Below are positions 32,917 to 43,790 of a stretch of 64,000 nucleotides of DNA, one piece after another. The DNA is taken from positions 1,470,674-1,534,673 of the forward strand of contig RPFO01000333.1 of NCBI GenBank assembly GCA_009746045.1, read 5' to 3'. A model generated the notes under the pieces. The model searched no databases. It was given only the letters and a program-made list of their open reading frames with translations, and was not told the DNA's origin. The position numbers and the translations under genes are program-made. This stretch comes from Mesostigma viride (taxonomy: Eukaryota; Streptophyta; Mesostigmatophyceae; Mesostigmatales; Mesostigmataceae). How positions within the stretch are numbered: the stretch's first letter is position 1; the number at the start of each line of letters is the position of its first letter.

Positions 32917-34455
32917 ATGGCGGAATCACCTTCAGCCGCCTCCTACTCCCCCGCCGATGGGGGGGATTCAGCGCCTCAATGTACCATCACGCAACTAGTC
33001 GACGCTGTGGACACCATTGCGACCCAGCCATCGTCTGCTGATGCCGCCATTAACGTTTCGTCTAAGCGGCATTGCACCGGCCCCGCCGACGAGATGGACA
33101 GCCAGATCCCTCCGCCTGCGGCTCCTGTTTCCAGCGAGGTTTCCCGTGAGACCGACCCCCTTGACGACGACGACGACGACGCCATCGCCGACGCTACGTT
33201 TGACCCAGCGGACTTCCTGCCTGGCGGGACTGTCGCCGAGCACCGGTTCTTTTCGCTTACCGCCGAGCAGGCGCAGGCTATCCTGCTCCTCCTGCACGCC
33301 AAAGGCCATGAGCTACATTTTCCCAGCACGTCTAGCGAGACTTCGGTGGACGACGTTCGCCATCTGGAGCTGCCACAGCTTCGTCTTTCTGTTTTTCTGA
33401 GCTACGCGAAGGCCCCTTGCCTCCGGGCACTTTTTGCCGCTTTCGAGGATGCCGATGGCACCGCCAATACCCCCATTGCTTCCCCGGACGCAACCCTGCG
33501 CCAGCTCAACCAGAAAGTCGACGACATGGCCGCTCAACTCGGCGCCCTATCCACTGCTATCCGCCATGCAAGACACTGCTGAGCTCCAATCCAGCATTGC
33601 CGATGTCAAGGCCGCCATGACTACCCCGCCCCAGCCAGCCGCCCCTGCACCCACCATGCAGCTACGCTAACATGGTGAAACAGACCGACATTGCCAACCT
33701 GATGGAGGATGCCGCACGCAGGGGGGCTGCAGCCCACAAGACTGCTGTCGGAGGAGGACCAGCGGTCACGCAGTATAGTGGTTCGATATTTCCAGGTCGC
33801 GCCACAGCCAGAAACGGACCTGATGCTAGCGCAACGCCTGTACCAGAACCTCATCGTGGGCCGGCTGCAGCTGGGCAACGAGCGCATCCGCATTGAGTCG
33901 GCAGCTTGGATGGCGGGCCAGCCTGGCCCCATCCGGGTGACTTTCGCGAATGTGGCCAGCAAGGTGAAGGTACTCCAGGCCCGCACGCTCCTAGGCGGGA
34001 GAAACGCGCCGAGCCTCGACGCCCTCCTCTCACCGGCCCAGCTAGTCATCAAGAACGGTCTGCTGGGCAGCGACGTGGCGATCAAGGCCAGGCATGATGG
34101 CCAGAAGGTCTACGTCCGCCTCGTCCACGACACCCCCGTACGTGCTAGCTGTTCATCAACGGCCAGCGCACGGAGGCGCAGGCTCCTAACAATCGGCACA
34201 AGTCGGGCCGTACCAGGCCCGCCCCAGCTGCGTCATCATCGTCTACGCACGTCCCGGGTATGGATGGCGCCCGGTAAGGGCACACCCTCGCGGCCTCGCG
34301 GTATAATAGGCTTTGGGCACAGCCTTTATAAACAAGCCCCTTTCCATCCTCATGTCGCACCGTGCGAGCATGATCAGGATGCAAGGTCGCCAGGCACGCC
34401 ACGGTCAACCATCCCGCCAATTTACCAGCCTTACACGCCTCCTAGCCCGCCTTGA
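32917..34455 (+). pseudogene. LINE ORF1 (nucleic-acid chaperone type), frameshifted
   Basis: The first frame (221 codons) has a Ser/Ala-rich start, the acidic run DDDDDD and a heptad-like stretch LRQLNQKVDDMAAQLGALST, suggesting a coiled coil. Further frames (33434-33670 and 33709-34455) hold ANMVKQTDIANLMEDAA and a block IRVTFANVASKVKVLQAR that resembles the RRM and C-terminal parts of L1-like ORF1 proteins, which coat LINE RNA. At least two frameshifts separate these parts. No CCHC knuckle was found. Confidence 0.65.
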
Positions 34456-34556
34456 GCGGGATGAGGCCCAGTCGACACGCCGGCGACCCCCCCGGCCAGC
34501 CATGCAGGACGGAGACGACGCATATCCGTCCTGAAAGAAAGCCTCCATGCGTTGAC

Positions 34557-34671
34557 AAGCATTAACCCCAATCGCCACCCCCCCCCCCCCCCCCCACCCA
34601 CCCACCCACCCATGCACCTCCAGCACTACCCTTCTCCACCCCCACCCCCACCCCCACCCCCCCGCTAATAG
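34557..34671 (+). repeat. C-rich spacer between LINE ORF1 and ORF2
   Basis: Runs of C and CCCAC repeats fill the spacer. It contains no gene. Confidence 0.7.
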
Positions 34672-37600
34672 GGCAACGGCCCATTCTTGGTATTGCAAGT
34701 TTTAACGTGCGCACCCTCCCTGCAGATCCTTCTACGAGCGGCAGTGTAAAATCATACGCCGTATAATACGGTATAATACGGTATAATACGTAATACGCTG
34801 GCTTTGAGCGTATGATTTTTCATACGTAATACGTTTTAGCGCATAATGACGTATTATACCGTATTATACCGTATTATACCGTATAATGCCGTGTTTTCCG
34901 CGTTTTTTTTACGTTTTGCGCGGCTAGGATGCCAGAACGACAGGGCAACGATTTGAAGCAACAGATTTCGTATCTCTACTAAGTACTGACCCGTCTGAAC
35001 TTTCACGAATCGACGCGATCTTATTTTGAAATTGTGGTGCACAGTGCGCGCACCGTGCGGAGGTGGCCATGGCGACGTGCGTTCCGTTAAAATATGGCTA
35101 ATCCGGCGGGCGACAGGCGAAAAAATTAAGCCGATGGTTAAAAGTGATGTTCTATTATGATGTTTCATAGCAAGATCTGCACTATTTGCAAATTCGCTGC
35201 CTTTGTTGGTACAGATTTGCACGGGGGTCTCATCCAACAATTTGGCCGCGATGAATAATCTAGCATGTGTGCCTGCGACGGTAGAACTCGATATTCGTGG
35301 GTTATTTTGATGCAGCAAGAGCCGTTTAGTAACGGACACCATGAAAATAACCTAAGCATCTTCGATCTGCGGCCATTTCCTGTCATTTCTAAAATGATTT
35401 CGTTCAGGCCTGCGCGATCCGCGGTTAATCCATCCATGGCTGGCTGGCTTTTCTTGCGCGCCTGGGTAGGAAATAATGCCGGCCGTGGTACGTTGATTTG
35501 CCGCATGTCACCGCCCAGTCTGTTTGCGCTCTTAATGAACCTGGCATGAAACTTTTTGCGCCGTTTCTGGGTTTTTCTTGCTATTTTGTTCTCCACTTGT
35601 TGCAGTTGTGCTATCAGATTTTCCGCAGCTTTCAATGGTTTTCCTTACGCTGCGTATGCCATGCTTCCTAAAGCTACCCAGAATTGATCGGGCAGTTATC
35701 TGGCTTTGCTACGCTTCCTGTATGGAGGTTTTCACACGGTAGACATTCTATATTGCGTAGTCAAGGACCCTAGCTGCCTGGGAGCGGCATCACCGTTGCA
35801 AGGAGCTGGCGAGCTCATAGACGCCTGTCATGCTCTTCAGCCTGCTGGAAAACAAGGTTGTTGTATGGAAGGTGAGAATATGTGAGTTACTTATTATCAC
35901 ATCCCCACCTGTTTAGCCATGTTTAATAACATGTTGGCCCCTTGCTGGCCCACTGCACGGTCCCCTAGTTATTGCTGGCCTTTTTACCATATATAATTAC
36001 TTGCATCAAAGTGAAGGCACCCAAGTAAACATAACCAATACAAAGCCACATATATACAGTTATACACATACACACAATTATGCATGCGCACGTTTACATT
36101 CTCAGTATTACATGCAATATATCGATCGTGTCCACAATATCCACCGTATAGAGTATAGCCGAGGGTAGGGCAACCTTGGATTATGTCCAAAACAGTGTTA
36201 AAAACATGTGGATTGATGGTGGGTGTCTTAAAATGTGTAAAATCAGAGTATTCTGAGTGTGTCCGTACGAAAACGTATAATACCGTATTATACCGTATTA
36301 TACCGTATTATACATTATACTCCACCGTGACCGTATAACGCGTATAACGTACGATTGCACTCTGACGAGCGGCGGCACCCCAGCACGCCAACGCGTCGAC
36401 GAGCTGATCGCCCTGTGCGCCGACAACAAGATCGCTGTTCTTGGAGTCCAGGAGCACCGACGCACCGTTGACCCTCAGCACGCGGTCAACGGTCTGCTGG
36501 TCGACGACCTGCGTGCAGGCTGGCGGTTCCACTACGGTGGCGGCGACGCGCCGGGCCAAGGTGGTGTGGGCCTCTTGTGCTCGCCGGCAGCATCAGAGCA
36601 GCTCCAGTCCATCGTGCTGCGGTCCCCGCGTGTGCTAGTGGCCACTTTTTCAGCCACTGAGGGCCATTCACACCACACGCTAACCGTTATCGTGGGATAT
36701 GCACCTCATGCGGGTCGAGCTCAGGCGGAACGTCAGGCCTTCTTCGACGCTCTCAAGGAGGAGGAGGCCAACATCCCAGCTCGGCACTTCCTGGTTATGC
36801 TGCTCGACGCCAACGCCATGCTGCACGCTGCCAGTTGGCACTGGGGGCGCTCAGTATTCGATCCCCACCCAACACGACAGCCAACGGTAACACGCCTTTA
36901 TTTGCGAGTCTGCTGGCAGAATCTGCGCTGGTTGCATGCAATGCTTCTTTCGCACGCCCCGCTGCGCAGCTGGCCACCTTTTTTGGGCCGTCGGATCGGG
37001 TGGTGTGCCTTGATTATGTCTGCGTACGTCGGGCTCAGCGCCCCTCAGTTGTCGATGCTCGCGTCCTGCAAGATTCTGTCAGCACAGTGGAATCTGATCA
37101 TCGTCTCGTGCTCGCTCGCATCAGATTGCGGTTTCCTGGGGTGAAACCGTCGCGACAGCTGGCACCTCAGCCAGATCTGAAAGTGCTCCGGATTGTGCTG
37201 AAGGATGCCGACAAGATGTCAGCAGCAGAGCAGGCCGCTATGTCGCACAGGGATGATTTCCTGGCCGTATTCGACGCCGGGGGCAGCCGACAGCAGTTAC
37301 ACGCCATTCCGCCGCCGGGGGATATTTCAGTGATCCTCCGTGGCGGTGTCGCCGCCAAGTATCGCCTGGCTGCCCGCACCCTCCCCACCTTGCCTCCGCG
37401 TCGGCAGCTTGCTGTCCACCGTCACGCACCGACAGTGGTCGCCGCCAGGCAGATGCTCCGCCGCAACAGAGATCCGATCGCCAAACCTGGGCTGCAAGCA
37501 GCTCTGAGGGCCGCCTACGAGCCTAGGCTGAGAAGGCAGATGCTCAGCAGATGGTCAAGGACCTGCGCAGCTGCCAGCAGAAGCACGACGGCAAGGGGGC

Positions 37601-37815
37601 CTGGTTCTGGTACAAGCGCCTCGGGCACCCGGACGGCCTCGGCCGGCCCCACCGCCACGACGTCCCCGGCGCCCCAGCCAAGCGGCTTCGTACCTGGGCC
37701 ACGGCCGGCCACGGCCGAGGTCGTGGGGACAGCTGCGCCGCCCCCACCCTGCTCCCAGCCGCCGCCGCCCGCCCGGCCGCCCTGGCCGGCCCCGCTGGGC
37801 CCCTGCCCCGCCTAG
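34672..37815 (+). pseudogene. LINE ORF2, AP-endonuclease domain (interrupted by hAT insertion)
   Basis: The domain starts LGIASFNVRTL at about 34690, is interrupted at 34741 and resumes at 36373 with ARQRVDELIALCADNKIAVL. The motifs of the endonuclease/exonuclease/phosphatase fold follow in order: GVQEHRR (metal-binding Glu), GGVGLLCS, YAPHAGRAQAERQAFFDAL, MLLDANA (GDFN position) and ESDHRLVLARIR (catalytic SDH). This enzyme nicks target DNA for reverse transcription. A frameshift near 36840-36890 separates the MLLDANA and SDH parts. The Pro/Ala-rich sequence after 37550 is linker or degenerate. Confidence 0.85.
34742..36364. mobile_element. Non-autonomous hAT-like DNA transposon
   Basis: The 1,623-bp element is flanked by the 8-bp direct repeat ACGAGCGG (34734-34741 and 36365-36372). 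It has terminal inverted repeats CAGTGTAAAATCATACG and CAGAGTGCAATCGTACG (13 of 17 match). Eight-bp duplications and CA(G/A)NG ends are typical of the hAT superfamily. Just inside both ends lie runs of GTATAATACG and its complement, suitable as repeated binding sites. A minus-strand frame of 156 codons (35635-35165) has no motif I recognise, and no hAT dimerisation domain is present. Removal restores the LINE frame (PSTSGGTPARQ). Confidence 0.88.
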
Positions 37816-37873
37816 GTCAGCGGCGGACTACCTAGTCGCCCCGCTGGTCGGCCCACTTGGCGACCCGTCTGAC

Positions 37874-38343
37874 ATGCCTCCTTTCACCTCTCGCGAGGTC
37901 ACGGAGGCGGTCCAGCGCCTGCGTTATGACGCAGCCACCGGCTCTGACGAGATTCCGGCCGCAGTTGTAAAACTTGCAGCCGAATTCGAGGACACAGGTG
38001 TTATGCTGCTCATTCCGGGACATCTGCAACCGCCTTCTGCTGTCGTCGCAACCACCTCCAGCGGCCTGGCAACACAGTTTTCGCACGATGCTGTACAAGA
38101 ACAAGGGGTCGCCGGCCGACCCCGGCAACTACAGAGGGGTGTGCATTCAAAGTGCCCCCCTCAAGCTTCTTATATATGCGGCTCATCCTGAACCGCCTGC
38201 GCACGGCCCTGGACGGTCACCTCAGCGAGACTCAGCACGGCTTCCGCGTTCAGGTCGCAACACAGTACAGGCGCTCTTCGCTACTCGCCGCCTGGTGGAG
38301 GAACTGCAACGCCTTCAGCCTGGTGAGTCCCCTTTGCACCTTG
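37874..38343 (+). pseudogene. LINE reverse transcriptase, N-terminal part
   Basis: The sequence codes TSREVTEAVQRLRYDAATGS and DEIPAAVVK, the entry to the fingers of LINE reverse transcriptases. In another frame MLYKNKGSPADPGNYRGVCI, then NTVQALFATRRLVEELQRLQ follow. It breaks off at PGESPLHL where the 10.37-kb element is inserted. At least two frameshifts are present. Confidence 0.85.
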
Positions 38344-38450
38344 AGGGGATTCATAAGTGTTTGCTCAATTTCATAAATTTTACTCAATTTTTCCACATGT
38401 GATTAAATCCTTATATTTGTCAAAAAAGCAGGGGTCATCCAGCCTTCAGA

Positions 38451-39320
38451 CCATGAAAATAGACCACCCACAAAAATTGGGCTCATTCTGAGCTCAAATG
38501 GTGACATGTGACAGCATACATGTGCAGTTTTTCGTCATTTTCCCCCTTTTCTTACATGAAACAAATATGAACAGTGGACAAATTAACTCATATCAGGCTG
38601 GATTCTTGCAGGCAGCATTTATACTATGAAAATAGACCACCCACAAAAAATTGGGCTCATTCTGAGCTCAAATGGTGACATGTGACAGCATACATGTGCA
38701 GTTTTTCGTCATTTTCCCCCTTTTCTTACATGAAACAAATATGAACAGTGGACAAATGAACTCATATCAGGCTGGGTTCTTGCAGGCAGCATCTAGACCA
38801 TGAAAATAGACCACCCACAAAAATTGGGCTCATTCTGAGCTCAAATGGTGACATGTGACAGCATACATGTGCAGTTTTTCGTCATTTTCCCCTTTTCTTA
38901 CATGAAACAAATATGAACAGCACTTGAACAAATGAACTCATTTCAGGCTGGATTCTTGCAGGCAGCATCTAGACCATCAAAATAGACCACCCACAAAAAT
39001 TGGGCTCATTCTGAGCTCAAATGGTGACACGTGACAGCATACATGTGCAGTTTTTTGTCATTTTCTCGGTTATCTTACATGAAACAAATATGAATATTGA
39101 ACAAATGAACTCAGATCAGGCTGGAAACTTGTAAGCAGCATGTAGACCATCAAAATAGACTGTTTACAGCTCAAAAGGTGACAAATGAAAGGAAAACAAT
39201 GCAGTTTGATGCCATTGCCACTGTTCTCTTGAATAAAACATTTTTGTGCGACCAAATGAACTCGATCGATCATGTCAGGCTGGAAACTTGCAAGCATCAA
39301 CTGAATCATGAAACTTCATG
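38451..39320. repeat. Left satellite arm, about 174-bp units
   Basis: Units start at about 38451, 38624, 38799, 38974 and 39147 (the last diverged). Typical phrases are GAAAATAGACCACCCACAAA, TGGGCTCATTCTGAGCTCAA and TTACATGAAACAAATATGAA. The unit has no coding frame. The copies nearest the end are the most alike and the innermost ones the most diverged. Confidence 0.95.
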
Positions 39321-39513
39321 ATTCAATCTGAGATGAAATGGGATGGCACAAGAGCAACCCAGGCCATCGACAGACGACAAGGCACATGTCTCGGCTGCCA
39401 GTGGCACGCCACGTACTCTTTCAGTCCAGCATGAATATACAATAAGTACTAAGACATCACCTTCTACTAGAAGCACTGGCTCACTTAATAATACATCAGA
39501 AACTAGTATAAGC

Positions 39514-40171
39514 TTAGCTGGTAAACCAGTCATTGCTAATAGTCCAGTCATTGGAGAAGTTTGGCCACTGCTGCAATGGGCGGCCGACACCATAGTTGGG
39601 CGGAGCTGACACGGATGATGGCATCCACGTGGTCACCGGGCGCCATCGTGGCACGGGCGTCGTGTTCCCAGACATGGCCAGTGTCGCAATTGAGTTGAGC
39701 GCAGCCACCGCCACAGAGACCGTGCCAGAGAAGGGATCAATGGATGGGAGCCGGCGTCCACCAACCTGCACACCACCACCCAGCACATCAAGCCAGCATG
39801 CCTTAGGGCACGGTATATGAAGGAATAATCAACAAACCAAACAAATATATCCTATATACTCCAACAAACTATTCACAAAGGCAGATTATGTTGATTCAAA
39901 GAAATCACAATAGGAAAGGACATACCTGGGGAAGTTGCATATGAGCCAGCATTTGCTGCACTTGCGCGAGGGGCGCTACTTCGGCGTCCCCGTCAATTAC
40001 TCGTGTAGTCGTTGTAGCGGCAGGGAGTGGGAGGCGATAGTGTTGCTGTTGTTGCAGCAGCTGCTGCGGATGCTGCTGCTGTCTAATCACCAAGAAAATG
40101 TCCTCATGTGAGGACATTTTCAACCCTTGGATGGTGTCTAACTCGTTCCTAAAAGTAGTTACCAGTTGCAC
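39514..40171 (-). CDS. Tentative two-exon gene in the 10.37-kb element
   Basis: A minus-strand frame (40171 to about 39928) codes a Gln/His-rich peptide (SSHEDIFLVIRQQQHPQQLL) and ends MQLPQ|GTATGTCC, a good donor. A second open frame, 39786-39514, could follow after an intron of about 130 bp; it contains LGGGVQVGGRRLPSIDP. The product is unknown and no domain is recognisable. Glutamine-rich proteins occur in transposons and in regulators alike, so function cannot be inferred. It points toward the left arm. Confidence 0.3.
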
Positions 40172-41600
40172 TTTGCACTATAAAGTCCACAAACCAACCT
40201 AATAACAATTTTGCCATCCATATTGGGACCAAAGCACACACATATATTGAGTTACTTGGGGGTCATGTTGCCGTGGTCATGTTGCAATGTCCTATGGGTA
40301 CATTTTAAGGACCCCCCCAGGGGGATCCGCTGGGTGCGAGACATGATACACCTAAAATGTATGCTGTCAGGTTTAAACAACTTTATTGGACCTGGTCTTG
40401 GAAAGGCAGTGAAATTGGTAGCCATGCATGGCTTCTGAACACTCACATCACTGGACGTCACAAGGACCCAGCTGTACTATCTAAAAATAACTGGAAGATG
40501 ACAAGCTAAAAATGAGTGGCAGCTGTGCACCAGGGTACCCCCCTGTACTGTAACCGTTAATTAGTCCCTGCAAACTTGGTCTGAACATAGTGATGTCCGG
40601 TATCAGGGTGTACTACACATCTAGCTCTAGCAGCATGCAGACCTAAAAATATCACGGAAATATCTACTGGCATTCGCGCCAGCTCGGTTCTAAAACTGGT
40701 TACGATTTGTAGTTACGAGTAAAACTGGTAACTAGAAATAGGTACCAGTACCATCCAAATTAATTAAGCATGGATACCATTTGTAATAACTCACACATTT
40801 TAACATATCCATGGGTACGGCATGGAAACATGTTCATGTATGATGTGTTCAAGAGTAGCAATGCTTAACATCCATGAAATATGCTCATTGTATAATGGTT
40901 TACGATTTATGAATGCAGGGGGGTCGCTACGCGAGTGACCAACAAGCACTCAAGTCAACAATATGCCCAGAAAGAAGGCAGGGCCAGGTAAAGTAAAGGC
41001 TGGTCCTGAAAATGCACCCAGGGTGCCCACAACATGTCTACGTTACACCCTCGCTATCCTAGACCCTGCAGCCTGCCGGGGGGGGGCACAAAATGTAACT
41101 GGCAGCCAGGGACCATGGTGCAGGCCAAATAGCAGGTGTAAAGCTAGCTCAAAGCTAGCTCAGTCCAAAGAATGAAATAATAAGAAGCAAATACTTGGCA
41201 AGGTTAGGTCCATGATCGTTATTGGAGGCTTGGCTGCCACCACGGTGCTCGACAATGATGCTGAAGCCTTCAATTATATATAAAGCAGATACTGCAAAGA
41301 GGCACAAATAGCAATACAAGCACAATGTAAGCATGACAAGCTCAAGTTTCCAAGCCAGTCTAGCTCACTTGGACATGAGTTAAAGCGTTGGAAACATATG
41401 GGCAACATCCCAGCAGGCCTTGAAAAAGTTTTCAGCAACAAGGCAGTATATGTGTTAAATCAAACTACCACATTGCAATTCTAAGCACAGTGACTTCTGC
41501 TTGCTGCTGTTTTGACGACACAAGGCCGTTTACCTTTTCAGTGACAACACGGGAAAAGAAAGCATTACCCAGCAAACTTCCTTTAAGTTCCCCGGACATA
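40172..41600. other. Interior of the 10.37-kb element without evident gene
   Basis: Only short frames occur here. CACCCAGGGTGCCC and a GAAGGCAGGGCCAGGTAAAG-type plus-strand stretch near 40963-41175 could be a small exon, but nothing supports it. Confidence 0.4.
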
Positions 41601-41607
41601 GGCGTAA

Positions 41608-42252
41608 TCACAACCACGACGTTGGGCATCGAAAAGAACCGGAATCATAAAGTCTGCGGGAGTTATAAGCTACGATACTCTTGACACGCTTATTTAGAAC
41701 GACGCGGTTGCGGATGACATCCGGAACCTTGTTCTTGACGTGCGCCCAGGCCGCCAGCTGCGCGGAACAGCTCAAGAAATATATATTAAAGGACGGTGAC
41801 GCCCGGGAAGCACCCAGCCTTGCGGCAAAAGTAAAATATGGCTCGCGCTCGCCGTGGTTTTCGCCAGGCGTGACTGCGATATCACGACGAAAAAATGGAG
41901 ACTCTTTGACCCATCTAACTGCCCAGGTCCCTCTGTTGCCCGGGTCGCCCATTAGCCCAGAAGCGTACCATAACCCATACTCGCGATATCCGCAGCTACT
42001 GGGCGGAAAAAGAAATTGTAAAACCGAACAGCATACTGACCTATCATGCCATCTACGTAGCTTCCAGAATTTCTTCACCGTTGCCAAAATCCGTTCATGA
42101 ACAATATTTTCGACGTACACAAAGCACCTGCACGTCAATCTCCCCTGACATTGGTTATCTGCCCCATCTTCATGATCTAACACGCAAACACCTAAAGTAT
42201 TTGCATAACACAGGCGTTTTGCCCTCTGGTTCTCAGTTTCACTCATTGCCAT
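41608..42252 (-). CDS. 214-codon open frame, unknown protein of the 10.37-kb element
   Basis: The minus-strand frame starts MAMSETENQRAKRLC and includes CRCFVYVENIVHERILATVK and KFWKLRRWHDR. It has eleven cysteines and many Arg/Trp residues. I recognise no transposase, nuclease or zinc-finger signature. It is the longest frame in the left half of the element and not a simple repeat, so it may be an exon of an element gene. ATG may not be the true start. Confidence 0.35.
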   Translation of the reverse strand: MAMSETENQRAKRLCYANTLGVCVLDHEDGADNQCQGRLTCRCFVYVENIVHERILATVKKFWKLRRWHDRSVCCSVLQFLFPPSSCGYREYGLWYASGLMGDPGNRGTWAVRWVKESPFFRRDIAVTPGENHGEREPYFTFAARLGASRASPSFNIYFLSCSAQLAAWAHVKNKVPDVIRNRVVLNKRVKSIVAYNSRRLYDSGSFRCPTSWL

Positions 42253-42514
42253 ATCATATTATGCAGGCACGTTTTGGTAAACAATCGCCGGCGACGTTGG
42301 TTTTGTTCGTGCGCGCACAAAGTAATTACCGGTAGTGCTTGGCAGGCTGTACGCACCTGCAGCCGCGCGCGCGCAAAGACGACGGTCACTGTGCTTTGTT
42401 CATTCAAATGCCATTTGCATGCGAGGCTCGGACAACACCGCGGACTGTTTGAATCAGAATTTTTTCACTTTTGGATGGTCCTTCGTTTCTCGCATGTTGG
42501 GGGTCGGTGCATGG

Positions 42515-43790
42515 GTTCTCAATGGAATTCTCAATGGAATGCCGCAACAGCCCATTTTCATTGAGAATGCAAGTCCTTTTCGCATGTTCAGCCCAGTTCA
42601 GGCTGTACGGTCAGTGTTGGGGGTCGGTGAATGGGTTCTCAATGGAATTCTCAATGGCCAATGCCGCAACAGCCCATTTTCATTGAGAATGCAAGACCTT
42701 TTTGCATGTTCAGCCCAGTTCAGGCTGTACGGTCAGTGTTGGGGGTCGGTGAATGGGTTCTCAATGGAATTCTCAATGGAATGCCGCAACAGCCCATTTT
42801 CATTGTGTCAGGAATATGCCCCAATATGCCTGACAAGTCTAGCACTTACTAATCTAGATAAAGTTCAGGTAGTCCGTAGTTAAGTCAGAACAACCTACAA
42901 CGCCAGTATGACTGCGTAGAGCTCATGTTTGGCTACAACTTTGCCACTAGAATCACCTTGATCTGAGCTCTAGGTAGAAAGTTATGAGTCTTTTCATATA
43001 TATTAAAAATATAATTACTTACAGCAGAGTGAAATCTTTTCATATATATGTGCCTGGTCACTATACGGCACTGTAGTACAATCCATGTCGTGTCATGTGG
43101 CGCATGGCCCATATAGGACAGGCGCCAATAATTCAATTCGTGGTACCTGGACCGTCAGCTAGGCGTACCTAATTCTGTCTGCCATGGTACAACCATGATT
43201 TGCCAGCAGGCAGCATCTAGCACTGGTTAAGTGTTGCCTAGCTGTCATGTTAAGTTAATTATGTTGTGGTCCTGCCGACCAGCCATATAGGTGGTGGCTG
43301 GGCTACACGCCAGTCTTCTTTTCTGACCACCACTATTCTAGAAGATGGCACCTTTCAGCCATGGTGGTTGACAAGAATATTTCCATCATGACAAAGTCGT
43401 AAATGAGGTCATCATTATTAATGTAATATCAACAACCTCCCATGGTCACAGCATGACATTTTTGACACATTGAGAATGCAAGTCCTTTTCGCATGTTCAG
43501 CCCAGTTCAGGCTGTACGGTCAGTGTTGGGGGTCGTTGAATGAGTTCTCAATGGAATTCTCAATGGAATGCCGCAACAGCCCATTTTCATTGAGAATGCA
43601 AGTCCTTTTCGCATGTTCAGCCCAGTTCAGGCTGTACGGTCAGTGTTGGGGGTCGGTGAATGAGTTCTGAATGGAATTCTCAATGGAATGCCGTTACAGC
43701 CCATTTTCATTGAGAATGCAAGACCTTTTCGTATGTTCTGGCTGTACGGTCAGTGTTGGGGGTCGGTGAATGAATTCTGCATGAATGGAA
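42515..43790. repeat. 120-bp tandem repeat in two blocks, split by a solo LTR
   Basis: Units of 120-122 bp begin GTTCTCAATGGAATTCTCAA at about 42515, 42635 and 42757, and again at 43544 and 43664. Each also carries CATTTTCATTGAGAATGCAA and GGCTGTACGGTCAGTGTTGG. The two blocks were one array before the insertion of the 662-bp element between them. Confidence 0.9.
42806..43467. mobile_element. Solo LTR inside the 120-bp repeat array
   Basis: The 662-bp insert starts TGTCAGGAATATG and ends CATTTTTGACA, so it has TG...CA ends with a 5-bp inverted TGTCA/TGACA. The 5-bp direct repeat CATTG flanks it (42801-42805 and 43468-43472). The surrounding satellite joins perfectly when it is removed. It has no coding frame. 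A single LTR left by recombination between two LTRs explains all of this; a small TIR element with 5-bp duplication is the alternative. Confidence 0.75.
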
